Shown in pieces: positions 1 through 8,783 of a stretch of 34,797 nt of DNA (positions within the stretch are counted from its first letter, which is position 1; each line of letters begins with the position of its first letter). Where the stretch lies: assembly GCF_003014715.1 (NCBI RefSeq), contig NZ_PYAV01000019.1, positions 1 to 34,797 on the forward strand. The letters run 5' to 3'. This stretch comes from Salsuginibacillus halophilus (lineage in GTDB: Bacteria; Bacillota; Bacilli; Bacillales; Marinococcaceae). The translations under genes and the position numbers were made by a program. Below the pieces are notes generated by a model. It saw only the letters and a list, made by a program, of their open reading frames with translations. It searched no databases and was not told the DNA's origin.

Positions 1-197
1 GCCAGGAGCATCGCTGGGTAGCTACGTGCGGCCGGGATAAGTGCTGAAAGCATCTAAGCATGAAGCCCCCCTCGAGATGAAATTTCCCATCACGTCAAGT
101 GAGTAAGATCCCTCGAAGATGACGAGGTTGATAGGTCGGAAGTGGACGTGTGGTGACACATGGAGCTGACCGATACTAATCGATCGAGGGCTTATCC
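1..197 (+). rRNA. rrl: 23S ribosomal RNA, 3' end (partial)
   Basis: This is the last ~197 nt of a 23S rRNA gene that begins upstream of the window. Recognisable parts are the domain VI segments around GGATAAGTGCTGAAAGC and AAGCATGAAGCCCCCCTCGA and the terminal segment with TACTAATCGATCGAGG. The mature 3' end is placed just after GGCTTATCC by comparison with Bacillus 23S, which ends in a similar GGACTTAACC; it could be off by a few bases. The short reading frames that cross it are not genes. Confidence 0.95.
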
Positions 198-276
198 TAT
201 AGACACAATTCAAGACGCACTTCATTGTGGAAGCAGTTGTCGGTTATCCAGTTTTGAGCGAACGACGCTCAATCAG
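198..276 (+). other. 23S-5S internal transcribed spacer
   Basis: This 79-nt spacer holds no tRNA gene. A perfect 7-bp hairpin, TTGAGCG (254-260) with CGCTCAA (266-272), stands directly before the 5S gene. Such stems in rRNA spacers are usual processing sites, so a role in releasing 5S precursor is inferred. Confidence 0.7.
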
Positions 277-393
<117 letters not shown>

Positions 394-401
394 AAATCAA
401 G

Positions 402-435
402 TAGTCTCCAGTTGAATACTGGAGGCTATTTTTTT
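402..435 (+). terminator. rRNA operon intrinsic terminator
   Basis: TAGTCTCCAGT (402-412) pairs with ACTGGAGGCTA (418-428) over 11 bp around the loop TGAAT, followed by seven T residues (429-435). It lies 9 nt after 5S and ends the rrn transcript. Confidence 0.93.
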
Positions 436-461
436 ATTTATATTCATGTTTCATTCTATGG

Positions 462-467
462 TATAGT
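462..467 (+). promoter_or_regulatory. Candidate promoter -10 for the mgtC-like gene
   Basis: TATAGT preceded by TG one base upstream forms an extended -10 motif (TGGTATAGT). I see no good -35 at 16-18 nt. It is the only reasonable promoter between the rrn terminator and the gene at 528, which otherwise would have none. Confidence 0.4.
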
Positions 468-527
468 AAAATAATATATCATTTTTGTAGAAATCTTAAA
501 ACTTTCAGTAAAAGGAGGGAAAAGTGT

Positions 528-1256
528 GTGGATCTATTTATTCAAGTACAAGAGATAGAAGTTTATGTGGTGATGCTTCTACGCCTTTTGATTGCAGCTG
601 GCTTGGCTGGAGCGATCGGTATTGAGCGTGAGTATAAGCATCATCCGGCAGGATTTCGTACACATATGCTCGTAGGTGTAGGGGCATGCTTAGTTATGCT
701 GATGGCGATGTTTGGTTTTGAATCGTATTTGGATCAACGCCCGGATGAAGTCGCTTATGACCCTTCACGTTTAGCAGCTTATGTAATTAGTGGTGTAGGT
801 TTTCTAGGCGCTGGTACAATCATTGTACAAGGTGTGTCTGTGCGCGGTTTAACAACAGCAGCTTCAATTTGGGTTGTCGCCGGTATTGGTCTAGCTACTG
901 GTGCTGGTATGTATTTTGCCGCTGGTTTTACAACAGTTATTGTTCTTATGAGTTTATTTTTCTTAAACCGGATTGATGGGTTATTCAAGTCACGTGAGCG
1001 CTTAGATGAGATTCAACTACGTGTTGACCGATTTCAACATACGCTTCATTATGCCATCCGTGAATTAGAGGATATGGGTGTTTCAGTTACGAAGGTGAAA
1101 AGCCAAGCTCACCCAACGGAAAGTGATCGAACAGCTTATCAAATTGAGGTAAGGCGCTCTACGGAGGTTGAGCAGGGGCTAATATATGAGCGATTACAAA
1201 ATATTGATGGTGTAGAAGAGACTATTATTACAAAGCCGGGGCGTCTACAGGTATAA
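528..1256 (+). CDS. MgtC/SapB family membrane protein
   Basis: A 242-aa integral membrane protein of the MgtC/SapB (YhiD) family. Family signatures seen are GIEREYKHHPAGFRTHMLVG near residue 32, GVGFLGAGTI near residue 90 and VRGLTTAASIWVVAGIG near residue 105. About five hydrophobic segments fill the first 145 residues; a soluble C-terminal domain follows, probably ACT-like. In pathogens MgtC modulates Mg2+ starvation survival and the F-ATPase; the role of Bacillus homologues is poorly known, so no substrate is assigned. The start is GTG 528, with AAAGGAGGG about 8 nt upstream; nearby GTGs at 524 and 526 are in other frames. The gene stands alone between an rRNA terminator and the ctsR hairpin-promoter, so it is probably monocistronic. 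Confidence 0.88.
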   Translation: MDLFIQVQEIEVYVVMLLRLLIAAGLAGAIGIEREYKHHPAGFRTHMLVGVGACLVMLMAMFGFESYLDQRPDEVAYDPSRLAAYVISGVGFLGAGTIIVQGVSVRGLTTAASIWVVAGIGLATGAGMYFAAGFTTVIVLMSLFFLNRIDGLFKSRERLDEIQLRVDRFQHTLHYAIRELEDMGVSVTKVKSQAHPTESDRTAYQIEVRRSTEVEQGLIYERLQNIDGVEETIITKPGRLQV

Positions 1257-1283
1257 ATACTTTACAATTCGATCCCCAGCCTG

Positions 1284-1308
1284 AATCCCTTGCATTTCGC
1301 AAGGGATT
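1284..1308 (+). terminator. Hairpin after the mgtC-like gene (possible terminator overlapping the ctsR promoter)
   Basis: AATCCCTTGC (1284-1293) and GCAAGGGATT (1299-1308) form a perfect 10-bp stem with the loop ATTTC. What follows is AT-rich but not a U-run, so termination efficiency is uncertain. The hairpin contains the -35 box of the ctsR promoter. Confidence 0.55.
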
Positions 1309-1318
1309 ATATTATATT
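1290..1318 (+). promoter_or_regulatory. Sigma-A-type promoter of the ctsR operon
   Basis: TTGCAT (1290-1295), a 17-nt spacer and TATATT (1313-1318). Transcription would start near 1325, just before the CtsR operator, the usual layout for repression by CtsR. I found no convincing sigma-B promoter here. Confidence 0.75.
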
Positions 1319-1330
1319 AAAAATAGTTAA

Positions 1331-1353
1331 AGTCAAAGATAGTCAAGGTCAAG
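1331..1353 (+). promoter_or_regulatory. CtsR operator
   Basis: AGTCAAA (1331-1337), spacer GAT, AGTCAAG (1341-1347) fits the CtsR heptad repeat (A/GGTCAAA-NAN-A/GGTCAAA) with one mismatch. A further GGTCAAG overlaps at 1347-1353 and a degenerate GTTAAA lies just upstream. The site sits at about +6 to +28, so the operon is expected to be autorepressed by CtsR and released on heat or protein stress. Confidence 0.85.
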
Positions 1354-1376
1354 GAGGAGGGAGGGAGGTAGACAGA

Positions 1377-1844
1377 ATGCGCAACACCTCTGATATTATT
1401 GAGCAATATTTAAAAGCGGTTTTAACCCAGAGTGAGCAGGATTTAATCGAGATTAAGCGAAGTGAAATAGCAGAAAGGTTTCAATGCGTCCCTTCACAAA
1501 TAAATTACGTCATTCGTACACGTTTTACGGTTGAAAAAGGCTATTTCGTGGAAAGTAAGAGGGGAGGGGGCGGTTATATCCGGATTTCTAAGGTGACCCC
1601 CTCCGACCAAGCTGAACTTTGTGGTCATCTACAAAAGCTCATTCAGGATAAAGTAGATCAGCACACAGCAGAAAGTATGATCGCACGTCTTCTTGAAGAA
1701 GAAGCCATCACGCCCCGGGAGGCGAAGATGATGGAGGCTGCGATCCAAAGAGAAGTGTTGTCTCTGACTTATCCTCAAGATCGTGATTATATACGGGCGA
1801 ATGTGCTGCGTGCGATGCTGTATCGTTTGCAGTATGAGATGTAA
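1377..1844 (+). CDS. ctsR: CtsR, transcriptional repressor of class III stress genes
   Basis: A 155-aa repressor of clp and ctsR operon genes. The N-terminal winged helix-turn-helix (EIAERFQCVPSQINYVIRTR, residues ~30-49) is followed by the glycine-rich wing loop RGGGGY at residues 62-67, the loop known in B. subtilis to sense heat. The C-terminal half is the helical dimerisation domain that McsB and ClpC act on. ATG 1377 is the start because the protein aligns from MRNTSDIIEQYL and a long purine tract with AGGAGG precedes it; the longer frame back to 1290 crosses the promoter and operator. It is first in the operon with mcsA, mcsB and clpC, its own regulators. Confidence 0.97.
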   Translation: MRNTSDIIEQYLKAVLTQSEQDLIEIKRSEIAERFQCVPSQINYVIRTRFTVEKGYFVESKRGGGGYIRISKVTPSDQAELCGHLQKLIQDKVDQHTAESMIARLLEEEAITPREAKMMEAAIQREVLSLTYPQDRDYIRANVLRAMLYRLQYEM

Positions 1845-1879
1845 CCGTCCGGCATAAAGGTTGAGAGAGGGGGACGAAA

Positions 1880-2419
1880 ATGCTCTGTCAACAATGCCAG
1901 AAGCGCCAGGCGACGCTGCATTTTACAAAAATCGTAAACAACGAAAAAACGGAAATGTCGCTTTGCGATCAATGTGCAAAAGAACGTGGCGATCATGTGC
2001 CAGGTGCAAACAGCTACTCGATCCATGAACTTTTATCCGGCTTGCTGCACAGCGACAGCCCAACCTCACAAACAGCGGCTCCGGCCCGTAAGTCTCGTCA
2101 CCCTGCTTGTCAGTCATGCGGCATGACTTATGAGCAGTTTCGAAAGGTTGGGAAATTAGGCTGTGCCCGCTGTTACGAAACGTTTGAAGCGCGTTTGAAG
2201 CCGGTATTAAGCCGGGTGCACAGCGGTTATCACATGCACACTGGAAAATCACCCAAACATGCGGTGCCGCGCCGAAATGTGCAGCAGGAGATCGAACAGC
2301 TGCAAGCTGAAATGCAGGAGCATATTGTAAATGAAGAGTTTGAAAAAGCAGCTGAAGTAAGAGACCGTATCCGGGCATTGCACAGCCGTGATTCCCTTGA
2401 TGAAACGGGGGATGCATAA
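1880..2419 (+). CDS. mcsA: McsA, zinc-binding activator of the McsB arginine kinase
   Basis: A 179-aa adaptor that activates McsB and takes part in CtsR control and heavy-metal tolerance. Two cysteine clusters are visible: CQQC (residues 3-6) with CDQC (29-32), and CQSC with CARC further on (residues ~77-98), as expected for two treble-clef zinc sites. The C-terminus has a UVR motif ([16 protein letters not shown]), the segment type also found in ClpC and UvrB. Start ATG 1880 follows a GGGGG-rich site. The stop codon overlaps the mcsB start by one base (TAATG), so the two are translationally coupled. Confidence 0.95.
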   Translation: MLCQQCQKRQATLHFTKIVNNEKTEMSLCDQCAKERGDHVPGANSYSIHELLSGLLHSDSPTSQTAAPARKSRHPACQSCGMTYEQFRKVGKLGCARCYETFEARLKPVLSRVHSGYHMHTGKSPKHAVPRRNVQQEIEQLQAEMQEHIVNEEFEKAAEVRDRIRALHSRDSLDETGDA

Positions 2420-3516
2420 TGTCATTAAAAAAATTTATTGCCGAGGCGGTCAGCCCTTGGATGAAGCAGAAAGGTCCGGCATCGGATATCGTGCTCAGTT
2501 CACGCATTCGGTTTGCCCGCAACTTAGAAGGTTATCCGTTTCCAGTAACTGCACCGGAGGAGTCCGCCCAAACCTTAATGAACTATACGACTGCTGAAAT
2601 CGATTTATCAAGTTTTCAAGCTGAGCGGCCTCTACATGCGGTAACGATGGATCGTTTGTCTTCAAATGAGCGGAGGATTCTTGTTGAGAAGCATTTAATC
2701 AGCCCTTACCTTGCAGACAAATCCACACATGGCGCGCTTCTTTTGAGTGGAGATGAATCGATTAGCATCATGATTAATGAGGAAGACCACCTGCGGCTGC
2801 AGTGTTTACTGCCGGGTTTTCAACTAAAAGAAGGTTTAGAAACTGCTAATAAAGTTGATGATTGGCTTGAAGGAAAAGTGACGTACGCTTATGACGAAGA
2901 GCTAGGTTACTTAACGAGCTGCCCGACGAATGTAGGGACTGGTATGCGTGCTTCGGTCATGATGCATCTGCCGGCACTTGTAATGACCCAGCAGCTCAAT
3001 CGGATGATGCCGGCGGTCAACCAGGTGGGGCTTGCTGTAAGAGGGATTTACGGGGAAGGCAGCGAAGCTTTAGGTAACCTTTTTCAAATCTCAAATCAAG
3101 TGACGCTTGGAAAGTCCGAGCAGGACATTGTGGATGAACTTGAAGGCGTTGTAGATCAGCTGCTTCAGCAGGAAAGAAAAGCACGGGAGCACTTGTTGAA
3201 TACGTCACGGCTGCAGCTCGAAGACCGAATGTACCGATCTTACGGACAGCTCCGGTTTAGCCGGATTATGGAATCAAAAGAATCAGCCCAGCGTTTGTCC
3301 GATGTCCGCTTTGCGATTGATGCTGGACTCCTTCAAGGGGTGTCCGGCGATATTTTAAACGAACTCATGGTGCTCACCCAGCCGGCAATGCTGCAGCAGT
3401 ACGCCGGCGCCGCGCTTTCCCCAGGAGAGCGTGATGAGCGGCGGGCTTCGTTGATTCGGGAGCGGCTTAAGCTTGAAGAACAAGGTGATGAACTTAGTGG
3501 AGGTGGAAGTGAATGA
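2419..3516 (+). CDS. mcsB: McsB, protein arginine kinase
   Basis: A 365-aa phosphagen-kinase-fold enzyme that phosphorylates arginine residues on misfolded proteins and on CtsR, marking them for ClpCP. Seen motifs: SSRIRFARN near residue 28, NEEDH at residues 120-124, the active-site loop CPTNVGTG starting at about C168, and [20 protein letters not shown] near residue 207. Length agrees with the family (~360 aa). It overlaps mcsA by 1 nt and clpC by 4 nt, a tightly coupled kinase-activator-protease set. Confidence 0.96.
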   Translation: MSLKKFIAEAVSPWMKQKGPASDIVLSSRIRFARNLEGYPFPVTAPEESAQTLMNYTTAEIDLSSFQAERPLHAVTMDRLSSNERRILVEKHLISPYLADKSTHGALLLSGDESISIMINEEDHLRLQCLLPGFQLKEGLETANKVDDWLEGKVTYAYDEELGYLTSCPTNVGTGMRASVMMHLPALVMTQQLNRMMPAVNQVGLAVRGIYGEGSEALGNLFQISNQVTLGKSEQDIVDELEGVVDQLLQQERKAREHLLNTSRLQLEDRMYRSYGQLRFSRIMESKESAQRLSDVRFAIDAGLLQGVSGDILNELMVLTQPAMLQQYAGAALSPGERDERRASLIRERLKLEEQGDELSGGGSE

Positions 3517-5981
3517 TGTTTGGTAGGTTTACAGAAAGAGCGCAGAAAGTTCTTGCCCTCGCGCAGGAAGAAGCGATTCGGCTCGGACACAATAACATTG
3601 GTACAGAACATATCCTTCTAGGGTTAATCCGTGAAGGCGAAGGTATCGCAGCAAAAGCGCTGCAGGCACTCGCGCTTGAACCGGAGCAGATTCAAGAAGA
3701 AGTTGAATCCTTGATTGGTGCTGGTCAAGAAGGCGCAAAGACGATACATTACACGCCGCGGGCCAAAAAAGTGATTGAGCTTTCGATGGATGAAGCGCGC
3801 AAGCTCGGCCATTCTTACGTCGGTACAGAGCACATCCTTCTTGGTTTAATCCGCGAAGGTGAAGGTGTTGCTGCTCGCGTACTTAACAACCTTGGTGTCA
3901 GCTTAAACAAAGCCCGCCAGCAGGTCTTGCAGCTGTTAGGAAGCAACGAATCTTCTGCCAACAGCGCAAATCAGCAGGGTGGCTCTGCAGGTGCAGGCAC
4001 AAACGCGAACACACCGACGCTCGACAGTCTTGCCCGCGATTTAACCGCAGTAGCAAAAGAAGAAAGCTTGGACCCTGTAATCGGACGCAGTAAAGAAATT
4101 GAGCGCGTGATCCAAGTCCTTTCCCGCCGGACGAAAAACAACCCGGTGCTCATTGGTGAGCCGGGTGTTGGTAAAACGGCGATTGCAGAAGGTCTTGCGC
4201 AATCCATCATCTCAAACGAAGTTCCGGAAATTCTCCGCAACAAACGTGTGATGACACTTGATATGGGAACGGTTGTCGCCGGCACAAAATACCGCGGTGA
4301 ATTTGAAGACCGCTTAAAGAAAGTCATGGAGGAAATCCGTCAAGCTGGAAACGTTGTTTTGTTCATTGATGAGCTGCACACATTGATCGGTGCCGGAGGA
4401 GCAGAAGGTGCTATTGATGCATCTAACATTCTTAAGCCGTCCCTTGCTCGCGGCGAACTGCAGTGCATTGGTGCGACGACACTAGATGAGTATCGCAAGT
4501 ACATTGAAAAAGACGCAGCTTTAGAGCGTCGTTTTCAGCCGATTCAAGTGGATGAACCGACCAATGATGAGTCTACCCAGATTTTGAGCGGCCTGCGCGA
4601 CCGTTACGAAGCACACCACCGCGTGACGATCAGCGACGAAGCGATCGCAGAAGCTGTGCGCATGTCCGACCGTTATATTCCTGACCGTTTTCTCCCGGAT
4701 AAAGCGATCGACTTAATTGATGAAGCAGCTTCAAAAGTACGTCTCCGCTCTTACACGGCACCGCCGAACTTAAAAGAGATGGAACAGAAACTTGAAGAGA
4801 CACGGAAAGAAAAAGATGCAGCAGTGCAGAGTCAGGAATTTGAAAAGGCGGCTTCTTTGCGCGATAGTGAACAGCGTCTGCGTGAGCAGCTTGAAGAGAT
4901 GAAAGATGAATGGAAAGAAAAGCAGGGGCAAGAAAATACTGAGGTCACGAATGAAGACATTGCCCAGGTCGTAGCAAGCTGGACCGGTATCCCGGTATCA
5001 AAGCTCGCTGAAGAAGAAACCGACCGGCTCCTACGTATGGAAGACATTCTGCACAACCGGGTCATTGGCCAGGATGAAGCGGTCAAAGCCATTTCAAAGG
5101 CAGTCCGCCGCGCACGGGCTGGTTTAAAAGATCCAAAACGTCCGATCGGATCGTTTATTTTCCTCGGTCCAACCGGTGTCGGTAAAACGGAGCTTGCCCG
5201 GGCTGTTGCAGAGACGCTCTTTGGTGATGAAGAGTCCGTGCTCCGCATTGATATGTCCGAGTATATGGAGAAACACGCGACCAGCCGCCTCGTCGGCTCA
5301 CCACCGGGGTATGTCGGCTTTGAAGAAGGCGGACAGCTGACGGAAAAAGTGCGGCAGTATCCGTACTCTGTCATTTTGCTTGATGAAATTGAAAAGGCGC
5401 ACCCGGAAGTGTTTAATATCTTGCTGCAAGTGCTTGAAGATGGGCATTTAACAGACTCTAAAGGCCGCAAAGTTGACTTCCGAAATACGGCGATTATTAT
5501 GACATCCAACGTTGGTGCAGCTACATTGAAGCGCAACAAATTCGTTGGCTTTGCAACCCAGGAAGAGGGCAAAGATTATTCGGATATGAAAGACAAAGTG
5601 ATGGGTGAATTGAAAAACACATTCCGTCCGGAGTTTTTAAACCGGATCGACGAACTTATTGTCTTTCACAGCCTTGAAAAAGAGCACATTAAAGAAATTG
5701 TCGGCTTAATGGCTGAAGAGCTCCGCAAGCGCCTGCAAGAGCAGGAAGTGGACTTTGAGCTGACAAAAGCAGCTCAAGACCGGATTGCTGATGAAGGCTT
5801 TGATCCGGAGTACGGGGCACGCCCGCTCCGCCGGGCTTTACAGAAGCAGGTGGAAGACCGCCTCTCTGAAGCACTCCTAAAAGGTGATATTCAAAAAGGG
5901 CAGTCTGCAGTAATTGATGTAGATGAAGAAGCGGACGACTTTGTCGTTACCATTCAAGAACAAACACCAGCTAATTCATAA
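3513..5981 (+). CDS. clpC: ClpC, AAA+ unfoldase of the ClpCP protease
   Basis: An 822-aa class I Clp/Hsp100 ATPase. In order: two Clp-N repeats (each with [15 protein letters not shown], residues ~30-50 and ~105-120), the first AAA+ module with Walker A GEPGVGKT (residues 215-222) and Walker [11 protein letters not shown], a middle domain with a UVR segment ([14 protein letters not shown]), and the second AAA+ module with GPTGVGKT (552-559) and [14 protein letters not shown]. It unfolds substrates, including arginine-phosphorylated ones, for ClpP. Start ATG 3513 overlaps the mcsB stop (ATGA); a second in-frame ATG lies at 3516 and B. subtilis ClpC also begins [11 protein letters not shown]. 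Confidence 0.98.
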   Translation: MMFGRFTERAQKVLALAQEEAIRLGHNNIGTEHILLGLIREGEGIAAKALQALALEPEQIQEEVESLIGAGQEGAKTIHYTPRAKKVIELSMDEARKLGHSYVGTEHILLGLIREGEGVAARVLNNLGVSLNKARQQVLQLLGSNESSANSANQQGGSAGAGTNANTPTLDSLARDLTAVAKEESLDPVIGRSKEIERVIQVLSRRTKNNPVLIGEPGVGKTAIAEGLAQSIISNEVPEILRNKRVMTLDMGTVVAGTKYRGEFEDRLKKVMEEIRQAGNVVLFIDELHTLIGAGGAEGAIDASNILKPSLARGELQCIGATTLDEYRKYIEKDAALERRFQPIQVDEPTNDESTQILSGLRDRYEAHHRVTISDEAIAEAVRMSDRYIPDRFLPDKAIDLIDEAASKVRLRSYTAPPNLKEMEQKLEETRKEKDAAVQSQEFEKAASLRDSEQRLREQLEEMKDEWKEKQGQENTEVTNEDIAQVVASWTGIPVSKLAEEETDRLLRMEDILHNRVIGQDEAVKAISKAVRRARAGLKDPKRPIGSFIFLGPTGVGKTELARAVAETLFGDEESVLRIDMSEYMEKHATSRLVGSPPGYVGFEEGGQLTEKVRQYPYSVILLDEIEKAHPEVFNILLQVLEDGHLTDSKGRKVDFRNTAIIMTSNVGAATLKRNKFVGFATQEEGKDYSDMKDKVMGELKNTFRPEFLNRIDELIVFHSLEKEHIKEIVGLMAEELRKRLQEQEVDFELTKAAQDRIADEGFDPEYGARPLRRALQKQVEDRLSEALLKGDIQKGQSAVIDVDEEADDFVVTIQEQTPANS

Positions 5982-6030
5982 ACAAGGAACGATCTTCCTT
6001 AGGTAGGCAAGACGCCTCCCTTACTTTTAT

Positions 6031-6063
6031 CCGGAACCGGCAGGGAATGCTGCCGGTTTTCGG
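6031..6063 (+). terminator. Hairpin between clpC and radA (partial terminator)
   Basis: AACCGGCAG (6035-6043) pairs with CTGCCGGTT (6050-6058) over 9 bp around GGAATG, with an outer CCG/CGG helix at 6031-6033 and 6061-6063. Only four T residues follow the inner stem. It could reduce read-through from clpC into radA. Confidence 0.55.
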
Positions 6064-6091
6064 CATATACATAAAGAAAGCAGGGAACCTC

Positions 6092-7492
6092 ATGGCAAAA
6101 ACGAAGACGAAGTTTGTCTGTCAAGAATGCGGCTATGAATCAAGAAAATGGATGGGCCGGTGCCCGGGGTGCCAAGAATGGAACACCATGGTTGAAGAGA
6201 TTGAAAGCCCCGAGCCAAAGCAGCGGGGTGCTGCCCCTTCTGCCAGTCCTGCCCGGTTAAGCGGTGCCAAAAAACCACAGTCGATTAATCAAGTTTCAGG
6301 GGATGAAGAACCCCGGCTGAAAACCCCGCTCAGCGAATTAAACCGGGTGCTTGGCGGCGGAATTGTGCCGGGCTCACTTGTCCTTGTCGGTGGTGACCCC
6401 GGTATTGGAAAATCTACGCTGCTTCTGCAGTTAAGTGCAGCCCTTGCCGGCATGAATGAATCTGTGCTTTATATTTCCGGTGAGGAGTCACTAAAGCAGA
6501 CAAAGCTGCGTGCAGACCGCCTCGGCGTTGATGCAGAAACGCTTTATGTCATGCCGGAGACAAACATGGGCGTTATTGAACAGGCCATTCATGATACGAA
6601 GCCGGCGCTTGTGATCATTGATTCGATTCAAACGGTGCAATATGATGATGTCACTTCTGCGCCAGGGAGTGTAGCACAAGTGCGCGAATCTACCAATGCG
6701 TTTATGAACATTGCCAAGCAGCAGGGGGTCGCGGTCTTTATTGTCGGTCACGTCACAAAGCAGGGCTCTATTGCTGGACCGAAGATGTTAGAGCATATGG
6801 TGGACTCGGTCATTTACTTTGAAGGCGAGCGTCACCATACGTACCGGATTTTGCGGGCAGTGAAAAACCGCTTTGGATCGACAAATGAGATCGGTATTTT
6901 TGATATGGAAGAGTCGGGACTTGTAGAGGTGAAAAACCCTTCAGAAATCTTTTTAGAAGATCGTTCGCAAGGTGCTTCAGGGTCGATCGTTGCTGCCGCT
7001 ATGGAAGGCACACGGCCGGTGCTTGTTGAAATCCAAGCACTCGTTGCCCCGACCACTTACGCAAACCCGAAGCGGACGGCGACAGGACTTGACCAAAATC
7101 GGCTTAGTTTATTAATGGCGGTTCTTGAAAAGCGGGTTGGTATGCTTCTCCAAAATCAGGATGCTTACTTGAACGTGGCCGGTGGGGTAAAACTTGATGA
7201 ACCGGCGGTAGACTTAGCCATGGTTGTGGCAATTGCTTCAAGCTTCCGTGATCAGCCGACTCAGCCGACAGACGCTGTGATGGGTGAAGTCGGGTTAACA
7301 GGGGAGATCCGCCGCATCTCCAAAGTTGACCAGCGCATTAAAGAGGCAGCAAAGCTTGGCTTTACACGGGCGGTCATTCCAGCGAAAAATGAAGGCGGCT
7401 GGACGAAGCCGGACGGGATTGAAATTGTACCGGTACACACCCTTGAAGAGGCACTTAAAGTCACAGCCGAAGGAAGCCGTGGCGTCTGGTAA
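6092..7492 (+). CDS. radA: RadA/Sms, branch-migration ATPase in recombination
   Basis: A 466-aa DNA repair protein that extends heteroduplex DNA during recombination and helps process branched intermediates. The N-terminal zinc finger has C10, C13, C24 and C27; the RecA-like core has Walker [11 protein letters not shown] (residues 100-109) and the RadA-specific KNRFG motif (258-262); the C-terminal ~150 residues are the Lon-protease-like domain. The start is ATG 6092 ([14 protein letters not shown]). An upstream in-frame ATG at 6047 lies in the hairpin region and is rejected. The Shine-Dalgarno is weak (CAGGGAAC). Confidence 0.96.
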   Translation: MAKTKTKFVCQECGYESRKWMGRCPGCQEWNTMVEEIESPEPKQRGAAPSASPARLSGAKKPQSINQVSGDEEPRLKTPLSELNRVLGGGIVPGSLVLVGGDPGIGKSTLLLQLSAALAGMNESVLYISGEESLKQTKLRADRLGVDAETLYVMPETNMGVIEQAIHDTKPALVIIDSIQTVQYDDVTSAPGSVAQVRESTNAFMNIAKQQGVAVFIVGHVTKQGSIAGPKMLEHMVDSVIYFEGERHHTYRILRAVKNRFGSTNEIGIFDMEESGLVEVKNPSEIFLEDRSQGASGSIVAAAMEGTRPVLVEIQALVAPTTYANPKRTATGLDQNRLSLLMAVLEKRVGMLLQNQDAYLNVAGGVKLDEPAVDLAMVVAIASSFRDQPTQPTDAVMGEVGLTGEIRRISKVDQRIKEAAKLGFTRAVIPAKNEGGWTKPDGIEIVPVHTLEEALKVTAEGSRGVW

Positions 7493-7523
7493 CAAATATG
7501 AACAATGAAAGGGGGGCAGCCGG

Positions 7524-8591
7524 ATGAACCGTGAAAAAGATGCGTTTATCGAAGAAGTATTAAAGTTAGTCGCGCCGGGCACACCGCTTCGTGATGGTCT
7601 GGATAATGTCCTGCGCGCCAACACCGGCGGTTTAATCGTGCTCGGTCATACAGAAGAGCTGAAAGACATCGTAGACGGCGGCTTTGATATTCATTGTGAA
7701 TTTACACCGGCGAATTTATACGAACTGGCCAAAATGGACGGGGCGATTATTTTAAGTGAAGATGCAAGCCGCATCCTTTATGCAAATACCCAGCTTGTGC
7801 CAAACAATGCGATCCCCTCGTCTGAAACCGGAATCCGGCACCGTACAGCTCAACGTGTGGCTAAGCAGACAGGAAGTGTTGTCGTGTCCATCTCGCAGCG
7901 TCGCCATATCATCACCCTTTATCAAGGAGAGCATCGTTACGCTTTAAAAGATATGGGCGTCATTTTAACGAAAGCGAACCAAGCGATTCAAACCCTTGAA
8001 AAATATAAAGTTGTACTTGATCAAAGCTTAACGAACCTTGGCGCTTTGGAATTTGAAGAACTCGTATCTCTTCAAGATGTAGCTCAAGTGATGCACCGTA
8101 TTGAGATGGTGCTGCGCATTAAGCAGGAGATCCGTCGTTATGTGCAGGAATTAGGTGTAGAAGGACGGCTTGTGACGATGCAGCTGAATGAACTTGTCGC
8201 AGATATGGAGCAAGAAGCGCAACTGCTTGTGAAAGACTATGTCAAAGATCTCAAGAAGGCAGACGCGATTGTGAAGAACCTGCAGCAGTTAAGCAGTGCA
8301 GAACTGATGGATGATCAAATGATTATGAAGCAGCTCGGCTATCAGCGTCCGAAAGAGCTGCAGGAACATACCATTACGCCGCGGGGGTACAGAATTTTGT
8401 ACCGCGTGCCGCGTCTGCCATCATCGGTTGTGCATAACCTCGTGTCGGCTTTTGGCGGATTGAGTGAAATTGCCGCAGCGACACCGGAGATGTTAAATGA
8501 AGTCGACGGTGTAGGTGAAGCCCGGGCGCGTGCAATTAAGGAAGGCATTAACCGCATTCAAGAGCAATTGTTTATTGACCGGAATGTTTAG
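7524..8591 (+). CDS. disA: DisA, DNA-integrity scanning diadenylate cyclase
   Basis: A 355-aa enzyme that makes c-di-AMP from two ATP and scans DNA for lesions, pausing at branched structures. The DAC domain carries the catalytic motifs DGA (residues 72-74) and RHR (105-107), both intact. A helical spine follows, then a C-terminal helix-hairpin-helix DNA-binding domain ([19 protein letters not shown]). Start ATG 7524 has GAAAGGGGGG upstream. It lies 31 nt after radA; in B. subtilis RadA limits DisA activity, so the pairing is functional. Confidence 0.97.
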   Translation: MNREKDAFIEEVLKLVAPGTPLRDGLDNVLRANTGGLIVLGHTEELKDIVDGGFDIHCEFTPANLYELAKMDGAIILSEDASRILYANTQLVPNNAIPSSETGIRHRTAQRVAKQTGSVVVSISQRRHIITLYQGEHRYALKDMGVILTKANQAIQTLEKYKVVLDQSLTNLGALEFEELVSLQDVAQVMHRIEMVLRIKQEIRRYVQELGVEGRLVTMQLNELVADMEQEAQLLVKDYVKDLKKADAIVKNLQQLSSAELMDDQMIMKQLGYQRPKELQEHTITPRGYRILYRVPRLPSSVVHNLVSAFGGLSEIAAATPEMLNEVDGVGEARARAIKEGINRIQEQLFIDRNV

Positions 8592-8597
8592 CAGAAC

Positions 8598-8626
8598 TTG
8601 TCGTAAGGTGTGAAATAAGGTATAAT
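8598..8626 (+). promoter_or_regulatory. Candidate sigma-A promoter P1 upstream of yacL
   Basis: TTGTCG (8598-8603), 17-nt spacer, TATAAT (8621-8626), just after the disA stop. It is one of three promoter-like elements in the 192-nt gap before yacL. Confidence 0.5.
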
Positions 8627-8641
8627 ATAAAATTTATAAAA

Positions 8642-8670
8642 TTGACAACTTTTGGCCGCCTTGCTATTCT
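8642..8670 (+). promoter_or_regulatory. Candidate sigma-A promoter P2 upstream of yacL
   Basis: Consensus TTGACA (8642-8647), 17-nt spacer, TATTCT (8665-8670). Confidence 0.6.
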
Positions 8671-8732
8671 TTAAGTTAAGCTCCCCCTATAGGTTTCAGT
8701 CTTTAAAATTTAATGTCAATTTGTGCGTTGGC

Positions 8733-8760
8733 GTTTGAAACACTTTCAAGAAGGTATAAT
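8733..8760 (+). promoter_or_regulatory. Candidate sigma-B-like promoter P3 upstream of yacL
   Basis: GTTTGA (8733-8738), 13 nt, AGGTAT (8752-8757) is close to the sigma-B consensus GTTTAA-N12-15-GGGTAT. The -10 region is also a perfect TATAAT (8755-8760), but the nearest sigma-A -35 (TTGAAA, 8735) is only 14 nt away. The spacer contains the inverted repeat TTGAAA-CAC-TTTCAA (8735-8749). Which sigma factor uses it is undecided. Confidence 0.4.
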
Positions 8761-8783
8761 GGGGGAAAGGGAGGTGAATGGTG

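Noticed and set aside
1923-2522. 199-codon minus-strand frame over mcsA-mcsB
   Set aside because: Antisense to two conserved coupled genes with no recognisable domain.
4832-5572. 246-codon open frame on the minus strand inside clpC
   Set aside because: It is fully antisense to a strongly conserved AAA+ domain, is Ser-rich in the way antisense frames are, and has no ribosome binding site.
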